Source: an uncultured Chromatiaceae bacterium
Lineage (GTDB): Bacteria; Pseudomonadota; Gammaproteobacteria; Enterobacterales; Alteromonadaceae
Reading direction: 5' to 3'
NCBI GenBank assembly: GCA_946482325.1
Contig: CAMLRA010000153.1
Location: forward strand, 1 to 9,822
DNA length: 9,822 bases
Shown here: piece by piece, positions 1 through 7,232 of the stretch
Layout of the letters: the number at the start of each line of letters is the position of its first letter
How positions within the stretch are numbered: position 1 is the stretch's first letter
Made by a program: the position numbers and the translations under genes
Notes under the pieces: model-generated
What the model was told of the DNA's origin: nothing
What the model saw: the letters and a program-made list of their open reading frames with translations, nothing else
Database searches by the model: none

Positions 1-26
1 TCGTTTTTTCAGAACTGACAGCTTTT

Positions 27-1202
27 ATGACCCATCGCCCATCTCTTGCGTTAATCGCGCTCTTTGCCTCTGTCGTGGCCATTACGCCACTGGCAATCGA
101 TATGTATCTGCCGGCGATGCCGCTGCTAAGCCAGGCGCTGGCAACAGATTCCGGTGCGGTGCAGCAATCGCTGAGTATCTTTTTAGCCTTTTATGCGCTC
201 GGCATGTTGTTGTTTGGGCCACTGGCCGATGCAGTCGGCCGCCGGCCGCTGGCGCTCCTCGGCCTCGCTGGTTTTGTGCTCTGCAGCATCTGGCTGAGCC
301 GCAGCAACGACATTAACAGCTTTCTGGCGGGCCGTGCCCTGCAGGCATTTTTTGGCGCCGCGGCCACTGTGGTGGTACCTGGCCTGATTCGCCAGCTCTA
401 TCAGGAGCATACCGCCAAGGGCATGTCCTATGTATCCATGATGATGATGCTGGCACCGTTGCTGGCACCAGCCATTGGCAGCGCCGTGCTGGCGCTGAGT
501 GACTGGCGCTGGATTTTCCTGACTCTGGCTGGTTATGGCTTGCTGATTTTTTTGTGCAGCGCAAAGTTTTTTCCGGCTACTCATCCCGACAACAAACGAA
601 AACCGGAGTTTTTCAGCGCGTACCGCACGGTATTAAGCCGCAAACTGGCGCAGCCGTTGATTGCCGTGTCGATGTTTGCTTCGTTCAGCTTCTTCTGTTT
701 TTTGACCGCTGTGCCTTTTATCTACATTGGCCATTTCCATGTCGACACCAGTACTTTCAGTATTTTGTTTGGCTGTAATGTGCTGGCACTGATCAGCGCG
801 AATTTTGCCAATGCCCGGCTCGTGGTGCGCCACGGCAGCGCAAAGTTATTAAAGATTGCTTTTGGCAGCGCTGTGCTGTGGGCGTTATCGCTGACAGCCG
901 TTGCCACGCTGGACGCGCCGTTATGGGCCGTCGTCGCGGCGATCATTCCGTTGATGGCCAGTCTCGGCATCTGCGCGACCAACGCTGATGCGTTGATTTT
1001 GATGGAGTTTCCAGAGCATTCCGGCACTGCGACCGCAGTGATTGGCACTTTACGTTTTGGTGCCGGCGCCGCCGCCGGGCCTTTGCTGGCAATCGGCGGT
1101 CAGACGTCGGTGCTGCCGTTTGCGCTGCTGATGCTGAGCGGTGTTGGCGGTATGGGGCTGGCGCTGTGGTACAGGTACAGCCGCCTCGCGCACGCCCAAT
1201 AA
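27..1202 (+). CDS. Bcr/CflA family multidrug efflux MFS transporter
   Basis: This is an inner-membrane major facilitator protein of the DHA1 (12-TM) type, expected to export drugs or other small hydrophobic compounds in exchange for protons. The 391 residues are close to the family's usual length. TM1 carries the Bcr/CflA hallmark TPLAIDMYLPAMP (residues 20-32, acidic D25). MFS motif A, GPLADAVGRR, lies at 64-73 between TM2 and TM3. About twelve hydrophobic segments can be followed, with a charged central loop near 185-200 (PDNKRKPEF). The ATG at 27 has only a weak upstream purine stretch; it is kept because the N-terminus fits the family. The gene stops 5 bases before the convergent dusC stop, leaving no room for a terminator between them. 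Substrate and regulation cannot be read from the sequence. The family call is secure; the exact exporter (Bcr-like or other) is not. Confidence 0.9.
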   Translation: MTHRPSLALIALFASVVAITPLAIDMYLPAMPLLSQALATDSGAVQQSLSIFLAFYALGMLLFGPLADAVGRRPLALLGLAGFVLCSIWLSRSNDINSFLAGRALQAFFGAAATVVVPGLIRQLYQEHTAKGMSYVSMMMMLAPLLAPAIGSAVLALSDWRWIFLTLAGYGLLIFLCSAKFFPATHPDNKRKPEFFSAYRTVLSRKLAQPLIAVSMFASFSFFCFLTAVPFIYIGHFHVDTSTFSILFGCNVLALISANFANARLVVRHGSAKLLKIAFGSAVLWALSLTAVATLDAPLWAVVAAIIPLMASLGICATNADALILMEFPEHSGTATAVIGTLRFGAGAAAGPLLAIGGQTSVLPFALLMLSGVGGMGLALWYRYSRLAHAQ

Positions 1203-1207
1203 TGGCT

Positions 1208-2149
1208 TCAGTGGTGCTGTAGCTGCTGTTGCAACAGCGCGACGATATCGGCGCTTTTGCGCAGCAGCCGCAGTTGCTGGAACAATACCTCAGCTTCCGG
1301 ATATTGCAGCCGCAGATAACTGAACCATTGTTTGATTCTGTTGCTGTAATACAAACCTTTGTCGCCGGCGATCTCGTATTCGGAGTAGCGCATCAGCATC
1401 TCCAGCACTTCCGGCCAGGGCAGCAACGGCACGCCGTCACGAATACGCAGCGCCAGATTGGGCTGCGCCAGCGCCCCGCGCCCCAGCATAATATCGCTAG
1501 AACCGCTTTGTTCACGACAGAGCGCCGCATCGGCCGGTTGCCAAATCTCGCCGTTGGCAATCACCGGGATGCTGATGACTTTACGGATCTCAGCAATCCA
1601 GGGCCAATAGGCCGGCGGGCGGTAACCATCGGCCTTGGTGCGGGCGTGCACTGTCAGCTCCGATGCGCCGGCTTCGGCCAGCGCCCGGGCGTTATCAAGC
1701 GCCAGACTGGTATCGTCAAAGCCCAGACGCATTTTTGCCGTGACCGGAAATTCAGCCGGCACTGCACTGCGCACAGCCTGCATAATACGGTACAGCGTTT
1801 CGGTTTCTTTCAGCAGCACAGCGCCGCCTTTGCTTTTGTTGACCGTTTTGGCCGGACAGCCAAAGTTTAAATCCACGCCAGGTGAGCCCAGCGCCACAGC
1901 ACGGGCGGCATTTTCCGCCAGCCATTGTGGTTCCTGCCCCAAAAGCTGGACCCGCACCGGGGTGCCGGCCGGCGTTTTGCCGCCATTGAGCAGTTCAGGG
2001 CACAAACGGGTAAAAACCCGGCGCGGCAACAACTGGTCCACAACCCGGACAAATTCGGTGATACATAAATCAAAACCACCAATGCGCGTCAGCATGTCCC
2101 GCATTAAATGGTCGACCACCCCTTCCATCGGAGCCAGAATAATCCGCAT
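1208..2149 (-). CDS. dusC: tRNA-dihydrouridine synthase DusC
   Basis: FMN-dependent cytoplasmic enzyme that reduces a uridine in the tRNA D-loop to dihydrouridine with NADPH; DusC in E. coli acts on U16. The 313 residues match the DusC length. Visible motifs are LAPMEGVVD at 5-13 (start of the TIM barrel, FMN site), NFGCPAKTVNKSKGGA with catalytic C98, AKMRLG with K139, VHARTK with H168, IANGEIW at 197-203, and the phosphate-binding LGRGALAQPNL. The tail after about 235 is the helical tRNA-binding domain. The RPPAYWPWI stretch after HARTK resembles DusC more than DusA or DusB, so the subtype is an inference. The ATG has no clear Shine-Dalgarno, but the protein starts right at the barrel as in homologues. 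The gene is divergent from the next one and convergent with the exporter, so it is probably monocistronic. Confidence 0.93.
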   Translation of the reverse strand: MRIILAPMEGVVDHLMRDMLTRIGGFDLCITEFVRVVDQLLPRRVFTRLCPELLNGGKTPAGTPVRVQLLGQEPQWLAENAARAVALGSPGVDLNFGCPAKTVNKSKGGAVLLKETETLYRIMQAVRSAVPAEFPVTAKMRLGFDDTSLALDNARALAEAGASELTVHARTKADGYRPPAYWPWIAEIRKVISIPVIANGEIWQPADAALCREQSGSSDIMLGRGALAQPNLALRIRDGVPLLPWPEVLEMLMRYSEYEIAGDKGLYYSNRIKQWFSYLRLQYPEAEVLFQQLRLLRKSADIVALLQQQLQHH

Positions 2150-2179
2150 ATTTGCGCCAATTGTCAGAAAAAGGCCGAC

Positions 2180-2209
2180 ATTTTAGCCAGAAGCAGCGAC
2201 AATTACCAA
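2180..2209 (-). promoter_or_regulatory. Possible sigma-70 promoter for dusC
   Basis: Read on the minus strand, TTGGTA (2204-2209) is followed after 18 bases by TAAAAT (2180-2185), about 30 bases upstream of the dusC ATG. The -10 matches consensus at 5 of 6 positions and the -35 at 4 of 6. This is pattern matching only. Confidence 0.35.
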
Positions 2210-2302
2210 ATCTGCAGATAAGACCAGACACAGGCCCCGGATCCGCGATAATATCGACGATACGGCCCGTAGTTGTGGTCAGGCCGAGCTGATAGGTATT
2301 GT

Positions 2303-3151
2303 GTGTTAAAAGCGCTGATTTTTACTCTATTTATGCTGCCTTGGGCAGCACATGCCACGGCAGCCGCCGCAGCTGATGCGGTCTGCCCGAAACCCTTGCG
2401 GGTCCATCTGGATTTACATGCACCTTCGGCTTATCACGATGCCGACGGCCAGCTGCGTGGCATGGATGTCGAATTGGTCAACGCCATTATGCAGGCCGCC
2501 GGCTGTCAGTGGCGCTGGCATGTCACGCCAATGACCGGCGCCCGTATTGTGAAAAGCCTGCAGGATGGCGAGATTGATTTGATGATCCGCGCCTCGAAGA
2601 ATCCGGACCGCGAACGTTTCGCCCGCTTCAGCCAGCCGTACCGGCAGGAGGTGGTTGGTTTGTTCGCCCGCAGCCGCAGCGACTTGCCGGAGCAACTGAC
2701 CCTGGCCGATGCACTGCGGCTTGGCCTGCGGATGATAGGGCCTGCCAGCGGCTGGTACGGCATAGAGTTTGAGCAGTACCGCAACAGATTTAAGCAGCAA
2801 AAACGTTATACCGCTTATCCGGATGCGCAGGTTGGCACCGAACTGTTATTCGCCACACCCAGCCGCGGTGATTTGGTGCTGATCGACGCCGACTTGTTTT
2901 ATCATTTTATCGGGCCGGATCGGATTATGGATATCCGGCTCGCCAGCTCACAGTTACATGTAACACCGGCACATCTGATGGCCAGCCAGAAAACGGTGAA
3001 TCTGGCGACGATGGCGGCGCTGAACAAAGCCATTCGACGCCTGCAACAAAGCGGCGAATTGCAACGGTTGGAGCAAAGTTACCGGCCAAAAGGATTAACC
3101 GAACAGCTGGCGAAGCAAGCAAAGCTGGGCGCGACGCCGACGATCCGCTAG
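2303..3151 (+). CDS. Periplasmic solute-binding protein-like (SBP_bac_3 family)
   Basis: Secreted protein of the bacterial extracellular solute-binding family 3 fold, known from amino-acid ABC transporters and from sensor domains. The GTG at 2303 is preferred: it gives a compact signal peptide (MLKALIF, a hydrophobic run, then WAAHA with likely cleavage after residue 18) and has TAGG six bases upstream. An in-frame TTG at 2273 would add ten polar residues in front. Mature-protein signatures are LRVHLDLHAPSAYHDADGQLRGMDVELVNAIM, with the family's Y...G.D.EL pattern in the first lobe, and GEIDLMIRASKNPDRERFARFSQPY, the usual D.....T..R....FS.PY motif. The 282 residues are normal for the family. 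No permease or ATPase gene lies beside it, so it may be an orphan binding protein. The ligand cannot be predicted. Confidence 0.82.
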   Translation: MLKALIFTLFMLPWAAHATAAAAADAVCPKPLRVHLDLHAPSAYHDADGQLRGMDVELVNAIMQAAGCQWRWHVTPMTGARIVKSLQDGEIDLMIRASKNPDRERFARFSQPYRQEVVGLFARSRSDLPEQLTLADALRLGLRMIGPASGWYGIEFEQYRNRFKQQKRYTAYPDAQVGTELLFATPSRGDLVLIDADLFYHFIGPDRIMDIRLASSQLHVTPAHLMASQKTVNLATMAALNKAIRRLQQSGELQRLEQSYRPKGLTEQLAKQAKLGATPTIR

Positions 3152-3187
3152 AATAGGGCTTTTGATGAATAGTACCGGAACCCTGCC

Positions 3188-3352
3188 ATGAGCTCAGCCA
3201 AAGCCCTGAAAAAGAAAATCGCCAAACGCGCCAAACAGAAAAAAAATATTCAGGTGAAAAACTCCATCCGGCTGAAACAAAAAGCAGACTCTGAGACTAG
3301 CCCGGCCACAGAAGCCCCGGCGGCAACAGAACCAGCCACTAGCGGCATTTAA
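3188..3352 (+). CDS. Small lysine-rich hypothetical protein (54 aa)
   Basis: I do not recognise this gene. An ATG with GGAA seven bases upstream opens a 54-residue frame. The first 32 residues are strongly basic (MSSAKALKKKIAKRAKQKKN...RLKQK) and would suit nucleic-acid binding or an amphipathic helix. The rest is an acidic, Ala/Thr/Pro-rich tail (ETSPATEAPAATEPATSGI) that looks disordered. No signal peptide, membrane segment or Cys is present. It starts 36 bases after the solute-binding gene and could be co-transcribed with it. Its last 14 bases overlap the 3' end of the convergent EEP gene. The split into a basic half and a low-complexity tail, plus the ribosome site, argue for a real gene. 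Short basic proteins of this kind are common in Alteromonadales, but no family was assigned. Confidence 0.6.
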   Translation: MSSAKALKKKIAKRAKQKKNIQVKNSIRLKQKADSETSPATEAPAATEPATSGI

Positions 3353-4253
3353 GCGGCTTCAGGCTGACTTCTACATAGGCGTGGTCGCTACTATAGCCAT
3401 CACGCGCAAATACCGGACTGACCAGATGCCGGTCCACCACCCGATAGTTGCTAACCTCGCCACAGGCATGATGGTGGCGCGGGTCAAACGCGGCAGACAC
3501 CAGCACATAATCCAGTACCTGACCGCCGGCGCCATAATAATGGGTCGGCGCCCGGTGCGCCTCCACCGCCAATTCAGCTGCGTCCTGTATCAAGAATAAA
3601 GGGTGTTGACTGCGATCTGCCGCCAGCAATGGCTGTAACAATGCTGAACTCAGCACATCATTAAAATCACCGGCTACCAGCAGTGGATCCGCCTGACATA
3701 CTTTGGCCAATGCCTGACGTAGCAACGCCGCTTCATGACCACGCTGCAGCTCTGACGCCCATAATGCCAGCGCGGCATCAGGCAATTCTGCCGGCCGGCG
3801 TGATTTCAGATGGACGGATGCCACCCACACCGGGCCAAATTGTGGCGTGTCCAGCTGCACCAGTACCGGCTTGCGGCTGAATTGGAAGCTACTCAGCCCA
3901 AGCTGAGTCAGGCCAGCTGCATCAGCCGTGATCTCTGCAATCTGCAATATGGGATAACGACTGGCGATGGCGACCACAGGGCGGGTAAATACGTGCAGGT
4001 CCAGCAGTTCAGGTTGCTCCACCACGGCAAACCAGGCGTACCCCAGGGTTGCCAGCAGCTCACGCAATTCAGTAACCGAAAATACTTCCTGCAGTGCCAC
4101 AATATCCGGCTGCTGCTGTTGCAGCAGGATTTTTAGCCAGTTAGTTTTTTGCTGCCACTGTGCCTGACTATAAATATTGTCCCATTCATAACAAGCCAGC
4201 GGCGGCGCGGCAAAATTTAGCAGATTTAAGGTGGCGACTCGCAATTCAGCCAA
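3339..4253 (-). CDS. Endonuclease/exonuclease/phosphatase (EEP) family protein
   Basis: Metal-dependent phosphoesterase of the DNase I-like EEP fold; members cleave nucleic acids, phosphoinositides or sphingolipids, so the substrate is open. The full catalytic set is visible, numbered from the TTG at 4253: N10 in VATLNLLNF, E56 in PDIVALQEV (metal ligand), H148 in ASVHLKS, D196 and N198 in AGDFND, D248 in LDYVLVS, and D290-H291 in the terminal SDH. The 304 residues are normal for a single-domain member. No signal peptide or membrane anchor is seen, so a cytoplasmic location is likely. A GTG at 4304, 17 codons upstream, keeps the frame but has no ribosome site and adds a Ser/Gly-rich leader; the TTG has GAGGAG seven bases upstream and begins right at the domain. 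The upstream 74-residue gene ends 55 bases before this start, suggesting an operon. Confidence 0.85.
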   Translation of the reverse strand: MAELRVATLNLLNFAAPPLACYEWDNIYSQAQWQQKTNWLKILLQQQQPDIVALQEVFSVTELRELLATLGYAWFAVVEQPELLDLHVFTRPVVAIASRYPILQIAEITADAAGLTQLGLSSFQFSRKPVLVQLDTPQFGPVWVASVHLKSRRPAELPDAALALWASELQRGHEAALLRQALAKVCQADPLLVAGDFNDVLSSALLQPLLAADRSQHPLFLIQDAAELAVEAHRAPTHYYGAGGQVLDYVLVSAAFDPRHHHACGEVSNYRVVDRHLVSPVFARDGYSSDHAYVEVSLKPLKCR

Positions 4254-4266
4254 GCCCGGACTCCTC
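4251..4266 (-). promoter_or_regulatory. Ribosome binding site deciding a TTG start for the EEP gene
   Basis: On the minus strand GAGGAG (4261-4266) stands seven bases before TTG (4251-4253). The competing GTG at 4302-4304 has no purine-rich site in the preceding 15 bases. The same GAGGAG precedes the neighbouring 74-residue gene. Confidence 0.55.
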
Positions 4267-4308
4267 GACGCGGACGACTCCCCCCAACTTTTCAGCTGGA
4301 ACACAGCG

Positions 4309-4533
4309 TTAGTGCACTGTGATAGCAGGATTAATTAAAAACAACAAACGGTCGAGATTGAGTTTTTCATAGGGCATCAGCCGGCTGGGTTTGCCGGGAC
4401 GTTCTATCAACAACGCCTGCGATTGAAACGTCAGGCAGGCGTTGCAGGTATGAATTTTCTGACCGTCGATATCAAAACGACATTGGCTGAGCTGCAAAAA
4501 CCGGATGATCCGGCTACGGATTGTTGACAACAT
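4309..4533 (-). CDS. Small CxxC hypothetical protein (74 aa)
   Basis: I do not recognise this gene. The ATG at 4531-4533 has a strong GAGGAG ribosome site (4540-4545) six bases upstream, which is the main reason to accept it. The basic N-terminus (MLSTIRSRIIRFLQ) is followed by C18 and a C30-N-A-C33 pair with H28 close by, which could form a small metal or redox site. The remainder (ERPGKPSRLMPYEKLNLDRLLFL) is mixed polar and hydrophobic with no clear membrane segment. It lies 85 bases after the amylase stop and directly upstream of the EEP gene on the same strand, four bases from the GTG alternative start of that gene. Co-transcription with the EEP gene is likely. No function is proposed. 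Confidence 0.6.
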   Translation of the reverse strand: MLSTIRSRIIRFLQLSQCRFDIDGQKIHTCNACLTFQSQALLIERPGKPSRLMPYEKLNLDRLLFLINPAITVH

Positions 4534-4556
4534 CCTCTTCTCCTCGCATCACTGTC

Positions 4557-4579
4557 AGGCCCGAAATAAACACGGGCCT
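4557..4579 (-). other. Inverted repeat between the amylase and the 74-aa gene
   Basis: A perfect 7-bp stem (AGGCCCG 4557-4563 with CGGGCCT 4573-4579) encloses a 9-base loop. It lies 40 bases after the amylase stop and could slow or end transcription, or protect an mRNA end. No T-tract follows on either strand, so it is not a standard intrinsic terminator. Confidence 0.45.
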
Positions 4580-4618
4580 TGATGTGACTGAGAGAAGCGC
4601 GGCAGGTTCCCGGTTTTG

Positions 4619-7222
4619 TCAGTGGTCAGAGCTGTTGACCGCTTTCAGTTCCAGCCAGAGGTCATCCATCACTTTGGGCGCGTCTGTGGCCTTTGCGCTA
4701 AAATTCCACGGCGATGGGGTCAATTCGATACTGCGCAGCACGCCTTCGCCGGTTTTATCCCAGGTCGACAGGTAAACTTTTGCACCATCCCAGCCAGGCA
4801 CCCCCAGTGCAGCGGCATTATAACGAATACGGATCAATCCCTTAGCAGCATCAACCTTTACTTCAGGCGCTGCACCGAGTTTTTGCCCTGTTGCCATGGC
4901 ACTGGCCCCTGCAGCATTAAATACTGAGTTACCCCAGCCAAACAGGAAATGGCCCAGTTGCCAGGAAAACCCTTGTGGCATATTGCGGTTGAGCCCCGGC
5001 AGCACAGTGGCTCCGGGTAATTGTGTTGCCTGCGGCAGATGGAAAAACAGCGCCAGATGCACATTGTCAAAACCGTTGGCCGGCGCCCAGAACTGGCTGA
5101 TTTGCTGCATCTGCAGTTCCAGTTCCAGCACATTGCCGCCAGCACGGGCACTCAGAGCGCGGATATCGCGCTGTTGCTGCGCATGTGGCTGGGTTGGGCC
5201 GGTGTAATTGCCATCGAAGCCTTTATCGTCGCCAAGCGGGTCCGGCACCGCTGCAGCCCAGCTTGGCGTTTTCACCTCGGTCTGATACTGCCAGACCTGG
5301 CTGAGCGCCCCGGTTTCAGCCTGATACAGCTGCAAGCGATGTTGCTGCAAACCCAGATCCCGTACCGGTAAACGCAGTCTAAAACTGCCATCCGCCGCTG
5401 CGCGTACCGGTGGCAGCTGATGTAACTGACCATCGAGCACCGGCCAAATTGGTAAATCCGGTCGGTCTGTGCGGCCCTGCAACCAGACATCCTGCTGTAA
5501 CGGGCTGCTTGTTGATGAACTTGGCGGTAAATCGCTGAACCTTAACTTGCCAGCAGCAACAGCCTGACTGGCAGCCTCGCCGGCAGGTTGCAGCACCAAC
5601 ACGGCGCGGCCTGGTAATTCCAGCGTCAACTCGCCAGCGGGATTCACCGGTAACGGACCAACCGCCGCGCCCGGGCTTTGCCATAACACCTGAGCCTGAC
5701 TGGTACCGAGCTTGAGTCCAGCCAACAAACGCGGGCTGTCGGCAGTATTCATCACCACCACAGCTTGTTGCCCCCGGTGTTGCATCTGATAAGCCAGAAT
5801 GCCGGCACCGGCAGTTTCAGCCTGTAGCAAGCTGAACTCACCACGGCTGAATAAACGATGCTGCTTGCGTAAATCTGCCAACTGGCGAATGTGCTGATAC
5901 ATGCTGTGCTCTGACCGGAAGGCATCTTCGGTCGCACCCCAACCGCCTTTAAACATCGCCTGCCGGGTTTCGGGTAGTAACTGTTCATCGCCCTGATAAA
6001 TCACCGGAATGCCGGGAATAGTAAACAGCAGCGCATAAGCCTGTAAAAAGGCTGCCGGGCTGCCAGCAGCCAAAAAGCGTTTGGTATCGTGATTATTTAA
6101 AAAAGTCGGCAGCAAATGCGGCTGCGAAAACTGGCTGACATGCTGCTGCAGCCGGTAACCGAGTTGCGCCGCAGGCTGGCCTTCTGCCAACACCCGGTTC
6201 AGCTCAAAATACAGCGGAAAAGCGATGACTGAATTGAGTTCCGGTTTTTCCGCAGTGCCAAGAAAACGCCGTAGTTTAGCTTCTCCGTCTGCAGCAAAAG
6301 GCTTTGAGGCTTCAAATACTTCACCAAAGGCGAGGAAATTTTGTTTGCCGAGCTCCCGCGCTTTAGCAAGCACCCCATCCGGCGCATGCAAAAAATCCTG
6401 CCAGAATTCGTGTTCTACATATTTCGCAGTATCAATGCGATAGGCATCTACCCCGGCTTGTTCGAGCCAATAGCGGTAACTGTGCTTGAGCGCCTGGCGC
6501 ACGCGCGGATTGGCGGTGTTGATGTCGGCCAGTGTCGCCAGCTGATACTGAAATTCCTGGCCAGGTACTGTCGGGTCGCTGATTGGCGGCGTCCAGTGAT
6601 AAATGTCCGCTGCGGCATGTGCCGGGTTTAATCTGTTGATCTGGTCAAAAGGCGGTTGCACCGGTGCGCGCTGAGCGCTGCTGTCGCCCTCGTATAACAC
6701 AAAATTTTTCGCTGTGTCAGTCGCATCATAAGGGCCGTCATAGCCAAAAAAATTGCCGGTATGATTGACCACAATATCCTGCACCAGATACATGCCACGG
6801 CCATGCAAATCCCGCGATAACGCCTGATAATCCGCCAGCGTGCCATAGTGGGCGTCGATACTGGCAAAGTCTGTGGCCCAATAACCGTGATAGCCGGCGT
6901 ATTGTGCCTTGTCACTCCACCACTGATTCGCCACCGGCGGCGTCAACCAAACGGCAGTTGCCCCAAGCCCCTGGATATAATCTAGTTTTTGCTGAATGCC
7001 TTTGAGGTCACCACCACTGTAGTGACTGGATTTGACCGGATTATATTCGCCGGCGCCCTGGTCATTATTGGCCGGGTCGCCGTCGGCAAAACGGTCAGTC
7101 AGCACAAAATAAATCACCTGATCGCGCCAGTCCGGCGACGGCACTTGCAAAGGCCCGGGCTGCGCCACGACAGCACAACTCAGTAACAACATCGGCAGGG
7201 CCGGCTTGTTGAGTTTCAGCAT
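4619..7222 (-). CDS. Secreted GH13 alpha-amylase with glucodextranase-type C-terminal domain
   Basis: Exported glycosidase expected to cleave alpha-1,4-glucans or maltodextrins by a retaining mechanism. The 867 residues comprise an export signal (1-20), a GH13 (beta/alpha)8 barrel at about 31-455, a beta-sandwich domain C at about 460-548, a linker rich in Ser/Pro/Gln, a small beta-rich domain at about 577-650, and a C-terminal module at 655-845 resembling the glucodextranase C-terminal family (DPLGDDKGFDGNYTGPT at 661-677). GH13 conserved regions are intact: DIVVNH 149-154, YRIDTAKYV with nucleophile D264, FGEVFE with acid/base E301, and NNHD with D379. Export is ambiguous: AVVA|Q suits signal peptidase I, while LLSC16 resembles a loose lipobox. 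The ATG is 10 bases after the halogenase stop, with AAGG overlapping that stop codon, so the two genes are probably translationally coupled. Exact specificity (amylase, cyclomaltodextrinase or other) is not settled. Confidence 0.92.
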   Translation of the reverse strand: MLKLNKPALPMLLLSCAVVAQPGPLQVPSPDWRDQVIYFVLTDRFADGDPANNDQGAGEYNPVKSSHYSGGDLKGIQQKLDYIQGLGATAVWLTPPVANQWWSDKAQYAGYHGYWATDFASIDAHYGTLADYQALSRDLHGRGMYLVQDIVVNHTGNFFGYDGPYDATDTAKNFVLYEGDSSAQRAPVQPPFDQINRLNPAHAAADIYHWTPPISDPTVPGQEFQYQLATLADINTANPRVRQALKHSYRYWLEQAGVDAYRIDTAKYVEHEFWQDFLHAPDGVLAKARELGKQNFLAFGEVFEASKPFAADGEAKLRRFLGTAEKPELNSVIAFPLYFELNRVLAEGQPAAQLGYRLQQHVSQFSQPHLLPTFLNNHDTKRFLAAGSPAAFLQAYALLFTIPGIPVIYQGDEQLLPETRQAMFKGGWGATEDAFRSEHSMYQHIRQLADLRKQHRLFSRGEFSLLQAETAGAGILAYQMQHRGQQAVVVMNTADSPRLLAGLKLGTSQAQVLWQSPGAAVGPLPVNPAGELTLELPGRAVLVLQPAGEAASQAVAAGKLRFSDLPPSSSTSSPLQQDVWLQGRTDRPDLPIWPVLDGQLHQLPPVRAAADGSFRLRLPVRDLGLQQHRLQLYQAETGALSQVWQYQTEVKTPSWAAAVPDPLGDDKGFDGNYTGPTQPHAQQQRDIRALSARAGGNVLELELQMQQISQFWAPANGFDNVHLALFFHLPQATQLPGATVLPGLNRNMPQGFSWQLGHFLFGWGNSVFNAAGASAMATGQKLGAAPEVKVDAAKGLIRIRYNAAALGVPGWDGAKVYLSTWDKTGEGVLRSIELTPSPWNFSAKATDAPKVMDDLWLELKAVNSSDH

Positions 7223-7232
7223 GAGCAGCGCC

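Noticed and set aside
1225..1238. Perfect 14-bp palindrome GCTGTTGCAACAGC near the dusC 3' end, as a bidirectional terminator
   Set aside because: It lies inside the dusC coding region (Gln/Leu-rich tail), has no loop and no T-tract, and follows from repeated CAG/CTG codons.
1229..2186. Long plus-strand frames of 213 and 183 codons opposite dusC
   Set aside because: They are antisense to a clearly conserved dusC frame; compositions are shadow-like with no recognisable domains.
2247..2252. GATAAT as a -10 box for the solute-binding gene
   Set aside because: It matches the -10 consensus well, but no acceptable -35 was found at 16-18 bases, so no promoter is listed.
5272..6915. Frames antisense or out of frame within the amylase gene (60-116 codons)
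   Set aside because: They are shadows of a long gene with intact GH13 motifs and have no ribosome sites or family features.
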